Positions 27,315 to 36,078 are shown, counted from the first letter of the stretch. The stretch: 64,000 nt of DNA from Microbacterium sp. EYE_78 (GCF_023149035.1 NZ_JAHXMY010000001.1:1426001-1490000); one strand, 5' to 3'. Notes: a model not told the origin generated them from the sequence alone. Made by a program: numbers and translations.

Positions 27315-27761
27315 GTGACGCGCACATTCACGCCCAAGGCTGGTGAGATCACCCGCGAGTGGGTGGTCATCGACGCAACCGACGTCGTCCTCGGCCGCCT
27401 CGCCTCGCACGCCGCGACCATGCTCCGCGGCAAGCACAAGCCCACCTTCGCGAACCACGTCGACACCGGCGACTTCGTGATCATCATCAACGCCGACAAG
27501 GTGGCCCTGACCGGCCAGAAGCTCGAGCAGAAGAAGGCCTACCGCCACTCGGGTTACCCGGGCGGCCTCAAGTCGGTCACCTACTCCGAGCTCCTCGAGA
27601 AGAACCCGGTCCGCGCCGTCGAGAAGGCCGTCCGCGGCATGCTCCCCAAGAACAGCCTGGGTCGCCAGCAGCTGTCGAAGCTGAAGGTCTACCGCGGTGC
27701 CGAGCACCCGCACGCGGCCCAGCAGCCCACCACGTACACCTTCGACCAGGTCGCCCAGTAA
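27315..27761 (+). CDS. rplM: Ribosomal protein uL13
   Basis: A 148-residue large-subunit protein. The core [30 protein letters not shown] and the family motif [23 protein letters not shown] identify it. GTG 27315 gives the expected N-terminus [15 protein letters not shown], with a weak GAAAG ribosome site about 12 nt upstream; a longer reading from 27267 would add residues not found in the family. It is followed after 29 nt by rpsI, the universal partner. Confidence 0.97.
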   Translation: MTRTFTPKAGEITREWVVIDATDVVLGRLASHAATMLRGKHKPTFANHVDTGDFVIIINADKVALTGQKLEQKKAYRHSGYPGGLKSVTYSELLEKNPVRAVEKAVRGMLPKNSLGRQQLSKLKVYRGAEHPHAAQQPTTYTFDQVAQ

Positions 27762-27790
27762 GCGCCGCCGAGAAGAACAAGGATCATCTA

Positions 27791-28276
27791 ATGGCGAAGA
27801 TCGCTGACTCCCTCGACCAGACTCCCGAGAACTACTCGACCGAGACGCCGGCTGCCGCTGAGGCCGCCCCGGCACGTCCCGTGCTCTCAGTCCCCGGTGC
27901 CGCCGTCGGCCGCCGCAAGCAGGCCATCGCCCGCGTGCGTCTGGTCCCCGGCTCGGGCACCATCACGGTGAACGGCCGCACGATCGAGGACTACTTCCCC
28001 AACAAGCTGCACCAGCAGCTGATCAACGACCCGTTCACGGTCCTCGGCCTCGCCGGTGGCTACGACGTGATCGCCCGCATCTCGGGTGGTGGCCCCTCGG
28101 GCCAGGCCGGCGCCCTGCGCCTCGGCATCGCGCGGTCGCTGAACCAGATCGACGAAGAGAACAACCGCCCGACCCTGAAGAAGGCCGGCTTCCTCTCCCG
28201 TGACGCTCGCGTCAAGGAGCGCAAGAAGGCCGGTCTCAAGAAGGCGCGTAAGGCTCCTCAGTACTCGAAGCGTTAA
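27791..28276 (+). CDS. rpsI: Ribosomal protein uS9
   Basis: A 161-residue small-subunit protein. Its N-terminal extension of about 35 residues is rich in Ala, Pro and Glu, as usual in actinobacteria. The conserved [18 protein letters not shown] follows, and the C-terminus ends KAPQYSKR, whose last Arg reaches the P-site tRNA. AAGGAT precedes the ATG by about 9 nt. Co-transcribed with rplM and followed by glmM after 7 nt. Confidence 0.97.
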   Translation: MAKIADSLDQTPENYSTETPAAAEAAPARPVLSVPGAAVGRRKQAIARVRLVPGSGTITVNGRTIEDYFPNKLHQQLINDPFTVLGLAGGYDVIARISGGGPSGQAGALRLGIARSLNQIDEENNRPTLKKAGFLSRDARVKERKKAGLKKARKAPQYSKR

Positions 28277-28283
28277 TCCTTCG

Positions 28284-29627
28284 ATGGCACTGTTCGGGAC
28301 GGACGGTGTGCGGGGCCTCGCGAACGGCCCCCTCACCGCCGATCTCGCGCTCACCCTGGCCCAGGCGACCGCGGTCGTCCTGGGCCAGGGTCGTATCGCG
28401 GACGCTCGCAAAGCCTCGGGCAGGCGGCTGACCGCCGTCGTCGCGCGTGATCCGCGCGTGTCGGGGCACTTCATCTCGGCCGCCGTCGCGGCCGGCCTCG
28501 CCTCATCCGGCGTGGACGTGCTCGACGCCGGCGTCTTGCCGACCCCGGCAGCTGCGTTCCTCGTCGGCGACATCGACGCCGACTTCGGCGTGATGATCTC
28601 GGCGTCCCACAACCCGGCGCCCGACAACGGCATCAAGATCTTCGCGCGCGGCGGCGTCAAGCTGCCCGACGTCGTCGAGCAGCGCATCGAAGAGGCCATG
28701 ACCGGGCCCAAGCTGCTGCCCACCGGGGGAGCGGTCGGCCGCATCAGCCGCTTCTCCGACGCCGAGGACCGCTACGTCGTCCACCTGCTCGCATCGCTGC
28801 GCACGAGCCTGCGCGGCCTGCACGTGGTGCTCGACTGCGCCAACGGCGCCGCCTCGGGCGTCTCGCCGGAGACCTTCCGGGACGCCGGGGCCAAGGTCAC
28901 CGTCATCGGCGCCGACCCCGACGGCCTCAACATCAACGACGGTGTCGGGTCGACCCACCTCGACCACCTCGCCGCTGAGGTCGTCCGCACCGGAGCCGAC
29001 CTCGGCATCGCCCACGACGGTGACGCGGACCGCTGCCTCGCCGTCGACGCCGATGGCCGCATCATCGACGGCGATCAGATCATGGCGATCCTCGCCGTCT
29101 CGATGAAGCAGCGCGGGCTGCTGCACGACGACACGCTCGTCGCGACGGTGATGAGCAACCTCGGCCTCCACCGCGCGATGGCCGAGCACGGCATCCATCT
29201 TGAGACGACTGCCGTCGGCGACCGCTACGTGCTCGAGCGGATGAACCAGGGGAAGTTCTCGCTCGGTGGCGAGCAGAGCGGCCACGTCATCATGAGCGAG
29301 TACGCCACCACCGGCGACGGCTTGCTGACCGGTCTGCACTTGGCGGCGGAGATCGCGCGGACGCGCAAGCCACTGTCGGAGCTCGCGAAGGTGATGACGG
29401 TGTTCCCGCAGACGCTCGTCAACGTGAAGGGCGTCGAGCGGTCGCGGGCGACGGACCCGGATGTGGTCGAGGCTGTCGCTGCGGCTGAAGCCGAACTTGG
29501 AGAATCCGGTCGGGTGCTGCTGCGTCCGTCGGGGACCGAGCCGCTCGTGCGCGTCATGGTCGAGGCGTCGTCGGAGACGGCGGCGTACCGCGTTGCGGAG
29601 CGACTGGCGGAGATCGTGCGGGGCTGA
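28284..29627 (+). CDS. glmM: Phosphoglucosamine mutase
   Basis: A 447-residue enzyme that interconverts glucosamine-6-phosphate and glucosamine-1-phosphate for UDP-GlcNAc. It has the start LFGTDGVRG, the phosphoserine loop [16 protein letters not shown] (Ser near 103), the metal loop [11 protein letters not shown], the substrate loop GGEQSGHVI and the phosphate-binding [14 protein letters not shown] near the end. ATG 28284 lies 7 nt after rpsI, so the ribosomal operon drives it. Partner GlmS is encoded at 54242. The last 73 coding bases are repeated downstream (30738-30810). Confidence 0.97.
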   Translation: MALFGTDGVRGLANGPLTADLALTLAQATAVVLGQGRIADARKASGRRLTAVVARDPRVSGHFISAAVAAGLASSGVDVLDAGVLPTPAAAFLVGDIDADFGVMISASHNPAPDNGIKIFARGGVKLPDVVEQRIEEAMTGPKLLPTGGAVGRISRFSDAEDRYVVHLLASLRTSLRGLHVVLDCANGAASGVSPETFRDAGAKVTVIGADPDGLNINDGVGSTHLDHLAAEVVRTGADLGIAHDGDADRCLAVDADGRIIDGDQIMAILAVSMKQRGLLHDDTLVATVMSNLGLHRAMAEHGIHLETTAVGDRYVLERMNQGKFSLGGEQSGHVIMSEYATTGDGLLTGLHLAAEIARTRKPLSELAKVMTVFPQTLVNVKGVERSRATDPDVVEAVAAAEAELGESGRVLLRPSGTEPLVRVMVEASSETAAYRVAERLAEIVRG

Positions 29628-29653
29628 CCCGGCGTGCGCCGGCGACGGCGGGA
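29555..29653 (+). repeat. 99-bp direct repeat, copy 1 (3' end of glmM and 26 bp beyond)
   Basis: This segment matches 30738-30836 at 91 of 99 positions by hand alignment without gaps. It covers the last 23 codons and stop of glmM and a short downstream stretch. The two copies bracket about 1.1 kb holding a lipoprotein gene and an acyltransferase remnant. Confidence 0.9.
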
Positions 29654-29675
29654 AATGGCCCGGCCTCAGTGCCGC

Positions 29676-29681
29676 TAGGTT
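29676..29681 (+). promoter_or_regulatory. -10 element TAGGTT of the lipoprotein gene
   Basis: TAGGTT is followed by 6 nt (containing an in-frame GTG too close to be transcribed) and then ATG 29688, so this ATG is taken as a leaderless start. Confidence 0.5.
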
Positions 29682-29687
29682 GTGCCT

Positions 29688-30341
29688 ATGAGACATCGCT
29701 GTGCGGTCATGTTCGCCGCCGCTTTACTCGTGCTGACCGGATGCACCGCCGTTGGTACGAATGGAGCCGGCTCGCTCTCCTCTGGCGCCATCCCGTCATC
29801 GGCCGCCAGCTCACCTAGCCCGACGCCGACCATCGATCCTGGGCCGGTTGAGCTTTCAGCTGAGGAGGCCGCCCGGCGATACCTCGCAATCATGTGCGAT
29901 CGGAACGCAGCCGTTCATCGTGTCGGCGACGCCTTCGCTGACCAAGAAGACGCTTACTGGGCGGGCGACGCCACAGATGTGGCACCTGTCAACGACGCTG
30001 CAGCGGACGCGCAACTCGTGGGTCGCAGGACTGTTGAGCTCATCGACGACTCGTACTACGTGTGGCCTGAGGGGATCTCGGAACATCTAAAGGTGCTGAG
30101 GGCATCGGAGCTCGCGGATGCGGTGATTCTTGACGCCTGGGCTTCCGCGCGTTCGTTCGACGAAGCTATGCAGCTTGAGTGGCCGACCTCGGACGCGGCG
30201 GCTAGCGCGCAGGAGATTCGATACCTCCTGGACCTCCCCGCGAACACAGATTCGTCATGCGCAGGGTTCGAAGGCGCCGGCAAGAAATTGCACAGTGAGA
30301 TGTTGGAGCGAGAAGAGTACTTGGCTCAGTTCGCCGAGTGA
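29688..30341 (+). CDS. Lipoprotein of unknown function
   Basis: A 217-residue protein with a short signal peptide ending in the lipobox LTGC (Cys near residue 19), then a Ser/Pro/Thr linker (25-50) and a helical acidic domain with EEAARRYLAIMCDRN and a second Cys in SSCAGFEGAGKKL near 195. The family is not recognised. Codon use includes more A/T-ending codons than glmM. It lies between the two copies of the glmM tail, so it may have arrived with the event that made the duplication. Confidence 0.7.
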   Translation: MRHRCAVMFAAALLVLTGCTAVGTNGAGSLSSGAIPSSAASSPSPTPTIDPGPVELSAEEAARRYLAIMCDRNAAVHRVGDAFADQEDAYWAGDATDVAPVNDAAADAQLVGRRTVELIDDSYYVWPEGISEHLKVLRASELADAVILDAWASARSFDEAMQLEWPTSDAAASAQEIRYLLDLPANTDSSCAGFEGAGKKLHSEMLEREEYLAQFAE

Positions 30342-30387
30342 GTCTTTTCCCGGGCATCTGTGATGGACGGACGACTCACCAGTTGAT

Positions 30388-30735
30388 TCATCGCGACGCC
30401 CCGTTCGCCCACGGCGCCACCGGCGACCGCGCGACCGCGACCCCGCTCGCCGTCGACCCGATGAGCCCGATACCAGCGCCGCCCACTTGTCGAAGCCGTC
30501 GATGAGGAACGGCGCCCACAGGATCGCGCCGTGTGTCAGGACTACCACGAATCCGATCCGTGCGACCCTGGTGAAGATCGCGCCGGCACGTCCCCACGGC
30601 ACGGCACGCGCCAGCAACGTCAGGGCGGCCGCGAGCAGCACGACGCCGATGAGCCCCCGTTGCGACAGGCGCAGGCGCAGTTGGATGTGATGCGCGGCCC
30701 CGCCGTCGGCGACGACAGCAGCGCGGGGATTGCGG
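30388..30735 (-). pseudogene. Acyltransferase-3 remnant, truncated, internally deleted and frameshifted
   Basis: The minus strand encodes pieces that match the intact acyltransferase at 33552-34535 in order: RAAVVADGGAAHHIQ (beside PALLFVAAGGAARRIE), LSQRGLIGVVLLAAA, then a jump over about 33 residues, then LARAVPWGRAGAIFTRVARI, FVVVLTHGAILWAPFLIDGF, DKWAALV. After a one-base deletion near 30470 the match goes on in another frame with IGLIGSTASGVAVARSPVAPWANGAS. The whole N-terminal half is missing; the match begins within a few bases of the repeated glmM tail. No functional protein can result. Confidence 0.85.
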
Positions 30736-30737
30736 AG

Positions 30738-30836
30738 CATGGTCGAGGCGTCATCGGAGACGGCGGCGTACCGCGTTGCGGAGCGACTCGCGGAGGTCGT
30801 GCGCGGCTGACGCAGCTTGCGCCCGCGACGGCGGGA
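30738..30836 (+). pseudogene. Duplicated 3' end of glmM (direct repeat copy 2)
   Basis: It encodes [23 protein letters not shown] then stop, differing from the GlmM C-terminus only by Ile to Val. Of 99 positions 8 differ from copy 1, and within the coding part changes are silent or conservative, so this stretch evolved as glmM coding sequence before or outside its present position. It has no 5' part and no start, and abuts the acyltransferase remnant. Such a tail is expected where an inserted segment rebuilt the gene end, or from a past tandem duplication. Confidence 0.85.
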
Positions 30837-31092
30837 GGCAGGAGGTCGACGCGCCTCCCCAGGGAGCGGCGACCTCATCCGGCGACCAGCGGCGACGGTG
30901 CCGGCGGCTTGCGGAGCCTCCCCTCGAGGCCGACGCTACGCCTGTTCTGCCCCACAAGATAGGGACAGCGGCGCGCGGGAGCGACGACCCTACGGTGGGC
31001 CCTGTGGGAGCCCCGTCTTCTGGGCCAGCGCGTCCCCCGTGCGCCGGCCGGCGGGGTTCCCACCTCGGCCGGATGATGAGCCGAGAGCCAGG
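30837..31092 (+). other. Intergenic stretch without convincing gene
   Basis: GC-rich sequence between the glmM tail copy and the tetR operator. A -10-like TACGGT (30991-30996) is followed 7 nt later by GTG 31004 opening a 38-codon frame ending at 31120. Its Arg/Pro/Gly-rich composition looks like chance, and it runs through the operator. Confidence 0.5.
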
Positions 31093-31111
31093 GATGGCAG
31101 TTTCTGCCATC
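31093..31111. promoter_or_regulatory. Perfect 19-bp palindrome, probable TetR operator
   Basis: GATGGCAGTTTCTGCCATC has 8-bp arms with no mismatch around TTT. It ends 6 nt before the -10 of the tetR gene, covering the -35 region, the usual place for autorepression. TetR-family proteins bind such palindromes as dimers. The link is by position. Confidence 0.75.
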
Positions 31112-31117
31112 GGGGCG

Positions 31118-31123
31118 TAGCGT
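31118..31123 (+). promoter_or_regulatory. -10 element TAGCGT of the tetR gene
   Basis: TAGCGT is followed by 7 nt and GTG 31131, giving a leaderless mRNA. The palindrome lies directly upstream. Confidence 0.55.
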
Positions 31124-31130
31124 CGGAAGC

Positions 31131-31703
31131 GTGCACCCCCTTGCAGCTGTCAAGCCCGCCCGACTGCGCGCCGCCGAAGCCTGCTGCGAGTTGTACATCC
31201 GTCGCAACACCACCGACCTCACGATCGCCGAGATCTCGAGCGAGATCGGCATCTCGCAGCGCAGCTTCTACCGGTACTTCGCGATCAAAGCAGAGTCGAT
31301 CGGGCCGGTGTTCGACTGGACCACCGCCGCCTTCGACGCCGCGGTGGAGAGCGCCGACCAAGATGCGGACATCCGGGACGTGCTGCAGGACGGGTGGCGT
31401 GCGATGCTCGGCGGCGACAACGCCGATCGCACACGCCGCCTCTTTCCGCTCGTCTTCGCCGATGCGGAGATGTGGTCGCTGTTCCTGCGCAAGGTCCACG
31501 ACGGTGAGCGTGCGCTCACGCCGATCCTCAGCGCACGCCTGGGCCTCGACGCGGAGTCGCCGCGTGCACGCGCCGCATCCGCCGCCGTCGCCAGCGCGAC
31601 CCGCATCGCTCTCGAGCAGATGGTCACCGCCGGCGCCGATGCCGAGGCGGCCTTCATCAGCCTCATCGACGCCTTCAGCGGCGACCTGCTGCGCTCTCGG
31701 TAG
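31131..31703 (+). CDS. TetR-family transcriptional regulator
   Basis: A 190-residue repressor. The helix-turn-helix LTIAEISSEIGISQRSFYRYFAIKAESI lies at about residues 29-56. The C-terminal helical domain has MLGGDNADRTRRLFPLVFADAEMWSLFLRKVHDGE and would bind a small ligand. GTG 31131 is supported by the -10 element 7 nt away. The SDR gene follows in the same direction after about 70 nt, so the pair probably forms a ligand-controlled unit in which the dehydrogenase works on the inducer or a related compound (inference). Confidence 0.9.
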   Translation: MHPLAAVKPARLRAAEACCELYIRRNTTDLTIAEISSEIGISQRSFYRYFAIKAESIGPVFDWTTAAFDAAVESADQDADIRDVLQDGWRAMLGGDNADRTRRLFPLVFADAEMWSLFLRKVHDGERALTPILSARLGLDAESPRARAASAAVASATRIALEQMVTAGADAEAAFISLIDAFSGDLLRSR

Positions 31704-31775
31704 CACCCACAGCGTCCCGCAGGGCTCGGCGGGCGAATGTCACCACGAAGACGGGCCACGACGAAGGGAAACACC

Positions 31776-32612
31776 ATGGCAGGACTGCTCGAAGGCAAGG
31801 TCACGATCGTCACCGGCGGCACGAGCGGCATCGGCCGCGCGACCGTCGAGCGCTACGTCGCGGAGGGCGCGAAGGTCGCCATCGCCGATATTCAGGATGC
31901 CGCCGGCGCTCAGCTCGCTGACGAGCTCGGCGACGCCGCGATCTACGTCCACACCGACGTCACCGACGAAGCCGACATCGAAGCCCTCGTCGCGAAGACC
32001 GTCGACGCATTCGGAAAGCTCGACGTCATCTACAACAACGCCGGCGCGCAGGGCGACCCGTCTCCCATCCTCGAGATCGGGAGCGATGGCTTCGACAAGA
32101 CGCTCGCGCTGCTGACCCGGAGCGTCGTCCTCGGTCACAAGTACGCCGCCCGCCAGTTCCAGGCGCAGGGGACCGGCGGATCCATCATCAGCACCGCCAG
32201 CGCCGCGGCGCTGCAGGGTGGATGGTCGGCAGCCGGCTACACCATCGCGAAGCACGCCGTCGTCGGCGTCGTGCGGCAGTCGGTCGCTGAATTGGCTCCC
32301 CTCGGCATCCGTTCGAATGCCATCGCCCCGGGCATCATCATGACCCCGATCATGGCGCGCAGCTTCGGTGTGCAAATGGACGAGGCCGAGCAGTTCGCCG
32401 ACTTCCTCGCCGAGCGCCTCGCCGGGTCGCAGCCGATCGGCCGCACCGGCACACCCGACGACATCGCGAAGGTCGCGACCTTCCTCGCGAGCGACCTGTC
32501 GGAGTTCGTGGTGGGAGCCGTGCTGCCGGTCGACGGGGGAGCGACCGCGGTCACCCAGGGATCGTTCGCCGCCGACGCGGCGGCCGCGGCCCAGGCGTAC
32601 CAGAACCGCTGA
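31776..32612 (+). CDS. Short-chain dehydrogenase/reductase
   Basis: A 278-residue classical SDR. It has the nucleotide loop TGGTSGIG, ADIQDA at the second strand end (Asp suggests NAD preference), NNAGAQGD, the active-site Ser in STASAAALQGGW, Y-x-x-x-K in AGYTIAKHA, and the C-terminal VVGAVLPVDGGATAV. The substrate is unknown, probably a secondary alcohol or ketone. ATG 31776 has GAAGGGAA about 6 nt upstream. Paired with the TetR regulator upstream. Confidence 0.92.
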   Translation: MAGLLEGKVTIVTGGTSGIGRATVERYVAEGAKVAIADIQDAAGAQLADELGDAAIYVHTDVTDEADIEALVAKTVDAFGKLDVIYNNAGAQGDPSPILEIGSDGFDKTLALLTRSVVLGHKYAARQFQAQGTGGSIISTASAAALQGGWSAAGYTIAKHAVVGVVRQSVAELAPLGIRSNAIAPGIIMTPIMARSFGVQMDEAEQFADFLAERLAGSQPIGRTGTPDDIAKVATFLASDLSEFVVGAVLPVDGGATAVTQGSFAADAAAAAQAYQNR

Positions 32613-32757
32613 GCGGTGCCCGACCTGCGGTGCTCCCGTTCCTGAGCGGACGGGGGCGCCGCTCCGCGGTCCGGGGCGGCTCGGCGCTCAGCACCGTCGC
32701 CCATGCCTTTCACCCGCCGACGTATGGCGCTCACTCGGGCCACGGGGCACAGAGAAC

Positions 32758-32790
32758 CGCCCCGTCGCCTCACACGAGGTCGACGGGGCG
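32758..32790. terminator. Bidirectional hairpin between convergent genes
   Basis: CGCCCCGTCG and CGACGGGGCG pair perfectly (10 bp), with a second CCTC/GAGG pairing inside separated by one bulged T and a loop ACAC. It lies between the ends of the SDR and the small membrane-protein gene. There is no T-run, as usual in high-GC genomes. Confidence 0.7.
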
Positions 32791-32832
32791 CTGTGCTCGT
32801 TCTCGGCACTCAGCGCGTGGGAGCTGGCGGGG

Positions 32833-33114
32833 TCACGCGTCCTTGTCTTCGTGCCCGCGGGTGCCGGCCTTCGCGATTCCTCGGCTGACGATGTATGCGG
32901 CTGTCACGATCGCGACATACTGCCACGCGTGGTCAGCGCCGAAGCCCTGGCCGTCCTCGCCGTTGTCGGTGACGGCTGCGGCGATGAGAATGGCGATCGA
33001 TACGACGAGCCAGGCGTAGAACTCTGTCGCCTTGAACGCGGACTTCGTCTCCGTGGCGATGCGGCGAGTGACGTTCGACGTGTGGTGGGCTGCGCCCTGG
33101 TTGGGGTTGGACAT
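32833..33114 (-). CDS. Small two-helix membrane protein
   Basis: A 93-residue protein: a polar N-terminus with VTRRIATETKSAFKATE, then hydrophobic helices at about 32-48 (FYAWLVVSIAILIAAAV) and 64-80 (AWQYVAIVTAAYIVSRGIA), and a charged tail GTRGHEDKDA. AAGGAGAT about 7 nt before the ATG gives a strong ribosome site. The family is common in actinobacteria but has no known function. Confidence 0.75.
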   Translation of the reverse strand: MSNPNQGAAHHTSNVTRRIATETKSAFKATEFYAWLVVSIAILIAAAVTDNGEDGQGFGADHAWQYVAIVTAAYIVSRGIAKAGTRGHEDKDA

Positions 33115-33551
33115 GCTGGATCTCCTTGAAGTAGGGGCGGAACAGAGACCGCCCTCGAGCAGGACCGCCGATCACATCAGAACGTCTGACGTGCGGGTTG
33201 GGGTGGGTGCTGCCTTGTCCGGACCGTAGACCCCGCCCGGGACGCTGCCAGGGGGATTACCGCCGGCCTGAAAAGGTGCAGGGTCCGCAACGACGAGCCG
33301 AGACTCGCGCGGCCGCAGATGCGGCGATGCGGACGGGGATGCCGGCGTATCGGGACCGGTTCACCGAGCAGCCGTCAATGGTGGCGGGTGAGATGCGTCG
33401 TGGCAAGGGGGATCCCGGGGCACGCGAGGCTGCGTACGTTCCCGCTCGGCGGCGCCCCCGTGACTGGCCTGGTGTACCAGGGGCGCCGCCGCCACGCATA
33501 CAACGGCAGGCGGCCGCCGCGCCAGGGCTTGCCCCTGGATCGTGCGGAGCA
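33115..33551. other. 437-bp gap, no gene supported
   Basis: Open frames here are long only because of GC content and show no protein-like composition. The part nearest 33114 serves as promoter and leader of the small membrane gene. The hairpin at 33447-33491 is the only clear structure. Confidence 0.6.
33447..33491. terminator. Long-stem hairpin downstream of the acyltransferase gene
   Basis: CGGCGGCGCCCC and GGGGCGCCGCCG form a perfect 12-bp stem around a 21-nt loop. On the minus strand it follows the acyltransferase stop by about 60 nt, fitting a terminator. Confidence 0.5.
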
Positions 33552-34535
33552 TCAACCGAATCGGATTGGGTGCGACCGCACGGCGGCACCTGGCATCCCC
33601 GTCGCCCATTCCGCCGCCGGCGTCCGCGCCACCACGAGCCCGATCACCGTCGACCCCACCAGCGCGATCACCAATGCCGCCCACTTGTCGAAGCCCTCGA
33701 TGAGGAACAGCGCCCACAGGATCGCGCCATGTGTCAGGATCACGACGAAGCCGATCCGGGCGAAGCCGGTGAGGACCGCGCCGGCGCGGCCCCAGTCGAC
33801 GGCGCGCGCGAGCAGGACCAGGCCCCACGAGATCGCGGTCGCGTTCAGGGCGGTGAGCACCGGCATCCCCCAGTCGCCCTGCTTGATGTCGAGCGGTGGG
33901 ACCGCGCCGGTCGCGACCATCGCCGCTGCGACGAGCAGCAGCGCCGCCCCGATGGCGGCGCGCCACCTCGGCGACAGCCGGGGCTCGATGCGGCGTGCGG
34001 CGCCACCGGCTGCGACGAAGAGCAGCGCGGGCACCGCCGATCCGATCGCCAGGGGAGTCGACGCCAGGAACTCGCCCGCGAGAATCGACGCCGCGAGCGC
34101 TACGACGAGGGATGCCGCGAGCACCCAGCGCGGTGCGCTCTGCAGCACGCGCCACAGCACCGCCACGGCGAAGAGCGTGAACACGAACCAGAAGGCGGTG
34201 AACGGCTTGTGCGCGAAGACGCCGCCGTACACCGGGCCGAGCAGATTCTCGACGCTCGGGCCGGTCGTCAGCGTGTAGGGGACGTAGATCACGGCGATCA
34301 CCGCGAACCAGAAGACGTACGGGCGGCCGAGGCTGCGCCAGCGCGTGCGTGCCTCATCGAGGACGCTCCGCCGCCGTGAGACCAGATAGCCCGACAGGAA
34401 GAAGAACACCGGCACGTGCCACGAATACAGCCATACGTGCACCGGCTCGTCGATCCACACATGGCCGACGACGATCGCCACGATCCCGATCGAGCGAACG
34501 ACGTCGATCCCGGCGTCGCGCGTGGTGGCAGCCAT
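33552..34535 (-). CDS. Acyltransferase family 3 membrane protein
   Basis: A 327-residue integral membrane protein of the OafA/NodX-like family, which O-acylates cell-surface glycans or other molecules. It has DVVRSIGIVAIVVGHVW with the motif His near residue 25, WHVPVFFFLSGYLVSRR, ten or so hydrophobic helices, and GFARIGFVVILTHGAILW near the end. ATG 34535 lies 6 nt after TAGCCT on the minus strand (leaderless). A broken relative is at 30388-30735. Acyl donor and target are unknown. Confidence 0.85.
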   Translation of the reverse strand: MAATTRDAGIDVVRSIGIVAIVVGHVWIDEPVHVWLYSWHVPVFFFLSGYLVSRRRSVLDEARTRWRSLGRPYVFWFAVIAVIYVPYTLTTGPSVENLLGPVYGGVFAHKPFTAFWFVFTLFAVAVLWRVLQSAPRWVLAASLVVALAASILAGEFLASTPLAIGSAVPALLFVAAGGAARRIEPRLSPRWRAAIGAALLLVAAAMVATGAVPPLDIKQGDWGMPVLTALNATAISWGLVLLARAVDWGRAGAVLTGFARIGFVVILTHGAILWALFLIEGFDKWAALVIALVGSTVIGLVVARTPAAEWATGMPGAAVRSHPIRFG

Positions 34536-34541
34536 GCATCC

Positions 34542-34547
34542 AGGCTA
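34542..34547 (-). promoter_or_regulatory. -10 element TAGCCT of the acyltransferase gene
   Basis: TAGCCT ends 6 nt before ATG 34535. Confidence 0.5.
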
Positions 34548-34614
34548 GGGACGGTCGCTTTCGCGGTGACTGGGTTGCCTGCGGCGGCGCTTCGTGCTGG
34601 CGGCTCGGACCGGG

Positions 34615-36078
34615 CTAGGCCCAGGTGTGCACCGGCTCGTTCGTATGCATCGCCTCGCGGTACTCGAGCAGGGTCGCCCGGAGCGCGTCGTACCGCTCCA
34701 TCTCGCTGCGCGCGCGCATCTTGCGGGCGAACCACTCGGCGCCGTTCGTCTTCGTCACGCAGCGCTGCTCGATGATCCCGAGGTAGCGGTCGCGCTCGTC
34801 AGCGGACACGCCCCATGCCTCGAGACCCTCGTGTGCGAGGGGGAGCAAGGTCCGCAGCGTCAGGTCGGTCGCCGGCACCTGGCCCTCGCCCGGCCACGAC
34901 AACCGCGCGTCGATGCCGAGACGCGCGCCCGACTGGAAGTTCTCACGCGCGGTCGCGAACGACATCTGCGACCAGATCGGGCGCTCGCTGTCTGCCAGCG
35001 CCCGCACGAGGCCGAAGTACAACGCCGCGTTCGCGACGGTGTCGGCCACTGTCGGACCGGCCGCGAGCACGCGGTTCTCGACCCGCAGGTGCGGGACGCC
35101 GTCGGCGATGTCGTACACCGGACGGTTCCACCGGTAGACGGTGCCGTTGTGCAGCTTCAGCTCGGCCAGCGACGGCACGCCGCCGTCGTCGAGCACGGCG
35201 AGCGGGTCCTCATCGTCGACGATCGGCAGCAGCGCCGGGAAGTACCGCACGTTCTCCTCGAAGAGGTCGAACACCGACGTGATCCACCGCTCGCCGAACC
35301 AGACGCGGGGGCGCACGCCCTGCGCCTTCAGTTCCTCACTACGCGTGTCGGTGGCCTGCTCGAACAGGGGGATGCGGCTCTCGCGCCACAGCTCGCGGCC
35401 GAGCAGGTACGGCGAGTTCGCCCCGAGCGCGAGCTGCACGCCCGCGATCGCCTGCGATGCGTTCCAGTACTGCGCGAACTGCGCGGGGGAGGTCTGCACG
35501 TGGAACTGCGCGCTCGTGCACGCCGCCTCGGGAACGATCGAGTCGGCCGTGGTCTCGAGGCGCTCGCGTCCGGCGATCGAGATGGCGATGTCCTCGCCGC
35601 GGGCATCGAGCACCTGCTGATTCAGCAGGTCGTAGCGCGGGTCCGCGCTGATCGCGGAGCGGCTGAGGTGCCGGTCGGCGAGGGTGGGGAGGATGCCGAT
35701 CATCATCAGGTGCGCACCGAGGGGGTTCGAGCGCGCCTCCGCGTCGTTGAGTCGCTGCCTGAGGTCGGCCTCGAACGTCGTCAGGCCGCCGCTGCAGAGC
35801 CGTGCGGGCGGGACGTTGATCTCGACGTTGAAGCGGCCGAGCTCACTCACGAACGCCGGGTCCGCGATCGCCCGCAGCACCTGCTCGTTGCGCATCGCCG
35901 GGTCGCCGACCTCGTCGACGAGGTTCAGCTCGAGCTCGAGCCCTGTCATCGGGTCGTCGGTGTCGAAGCGGGCTTCGCCCAGCATCCGCTCGAAGACATC
36001 GAGGTTGCGGCGGATCTTCTCGCGATGGCGGGTGCGATCGGCCCCGGTGAACTCCTGCGACTCGACTGTTTCTCCCAC
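34615..36078 (-). CDS. Glutamate-cysteine ligase family (GCS2-type) protein
   Basis: A 487-residue ATP-grasp-unrelated ligase of the GCS2 group. It has MTGLELELNLVDE near residue 37, FNVEINVPPARL near 75, ACTSAQFHVQT near 170, HNGTVYRWNRPVYD near 290 and LRVENRVLAAGPT, which match the substrate- and metal-binding strands. Members join glutamate and cysteine or make related amides. Actinobacteria of this type mainly use mycothiol, so the true product is open; an EgtA-like role in ergothioneine supply is one option, but no other ergothioneine gene is seen. GTG 36078 has TATCGT 6 nt upstream (leaderless). Confidence 0.8.
   Translation of the reverse strand: MGETVESQEFTGADRTRHREKIRRNLDVFERMLGEARFDTDDPMTGLELELNLVDEVGDPAMRNEQVLRAIADPAFVSELGRFNVEINVPPARLCSGGLTTFEADLRQRLNDAEARSNPLGAHLMMIGILPTLADRHLSRSAISADPRYDLLNQQVLDARGEDIAISIAGRERLETTADSIVPEAACTSAQFHVQTSPAQFAQYWNASQAIAGVQLALGANSPYLLGRELWRESRIPLFEQATDTRSEELKAQGVRPRVWFGERWITSVFDLFEENVRYFPALLPIVDDEDPLAVLDDGGVPSLAELKLHNGTVYRWNRPVYDIADGVPHLRVENRVLAAGPTVADTVANAALYFGLVRALADSERPIWSQMSFATARENFQSGARLGIDARLSWPGEGQVPATDLTLRTLLPLAHEGLEAWGVSADERDRYLGIIEQRCVTKTNGAEWFARKMRARSEMERYDALRATLLEYREAMHTNEPVHTWA

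Noticed and set aside
31004..31120. Leaderless 38-codon frame after TACGGT upstream of tetR
   Set aside because: The -10 spacing is right, but the peptide is Arg/Pro/Gly noise and it runs through the palindromic operator.
33198..34379. 393-codon plus-strand frame opposite the acyltransferase
   Set aside because: Charged, low-complexity antisense translation without motifs; the minus strand has the intact membrane protein and promoter.
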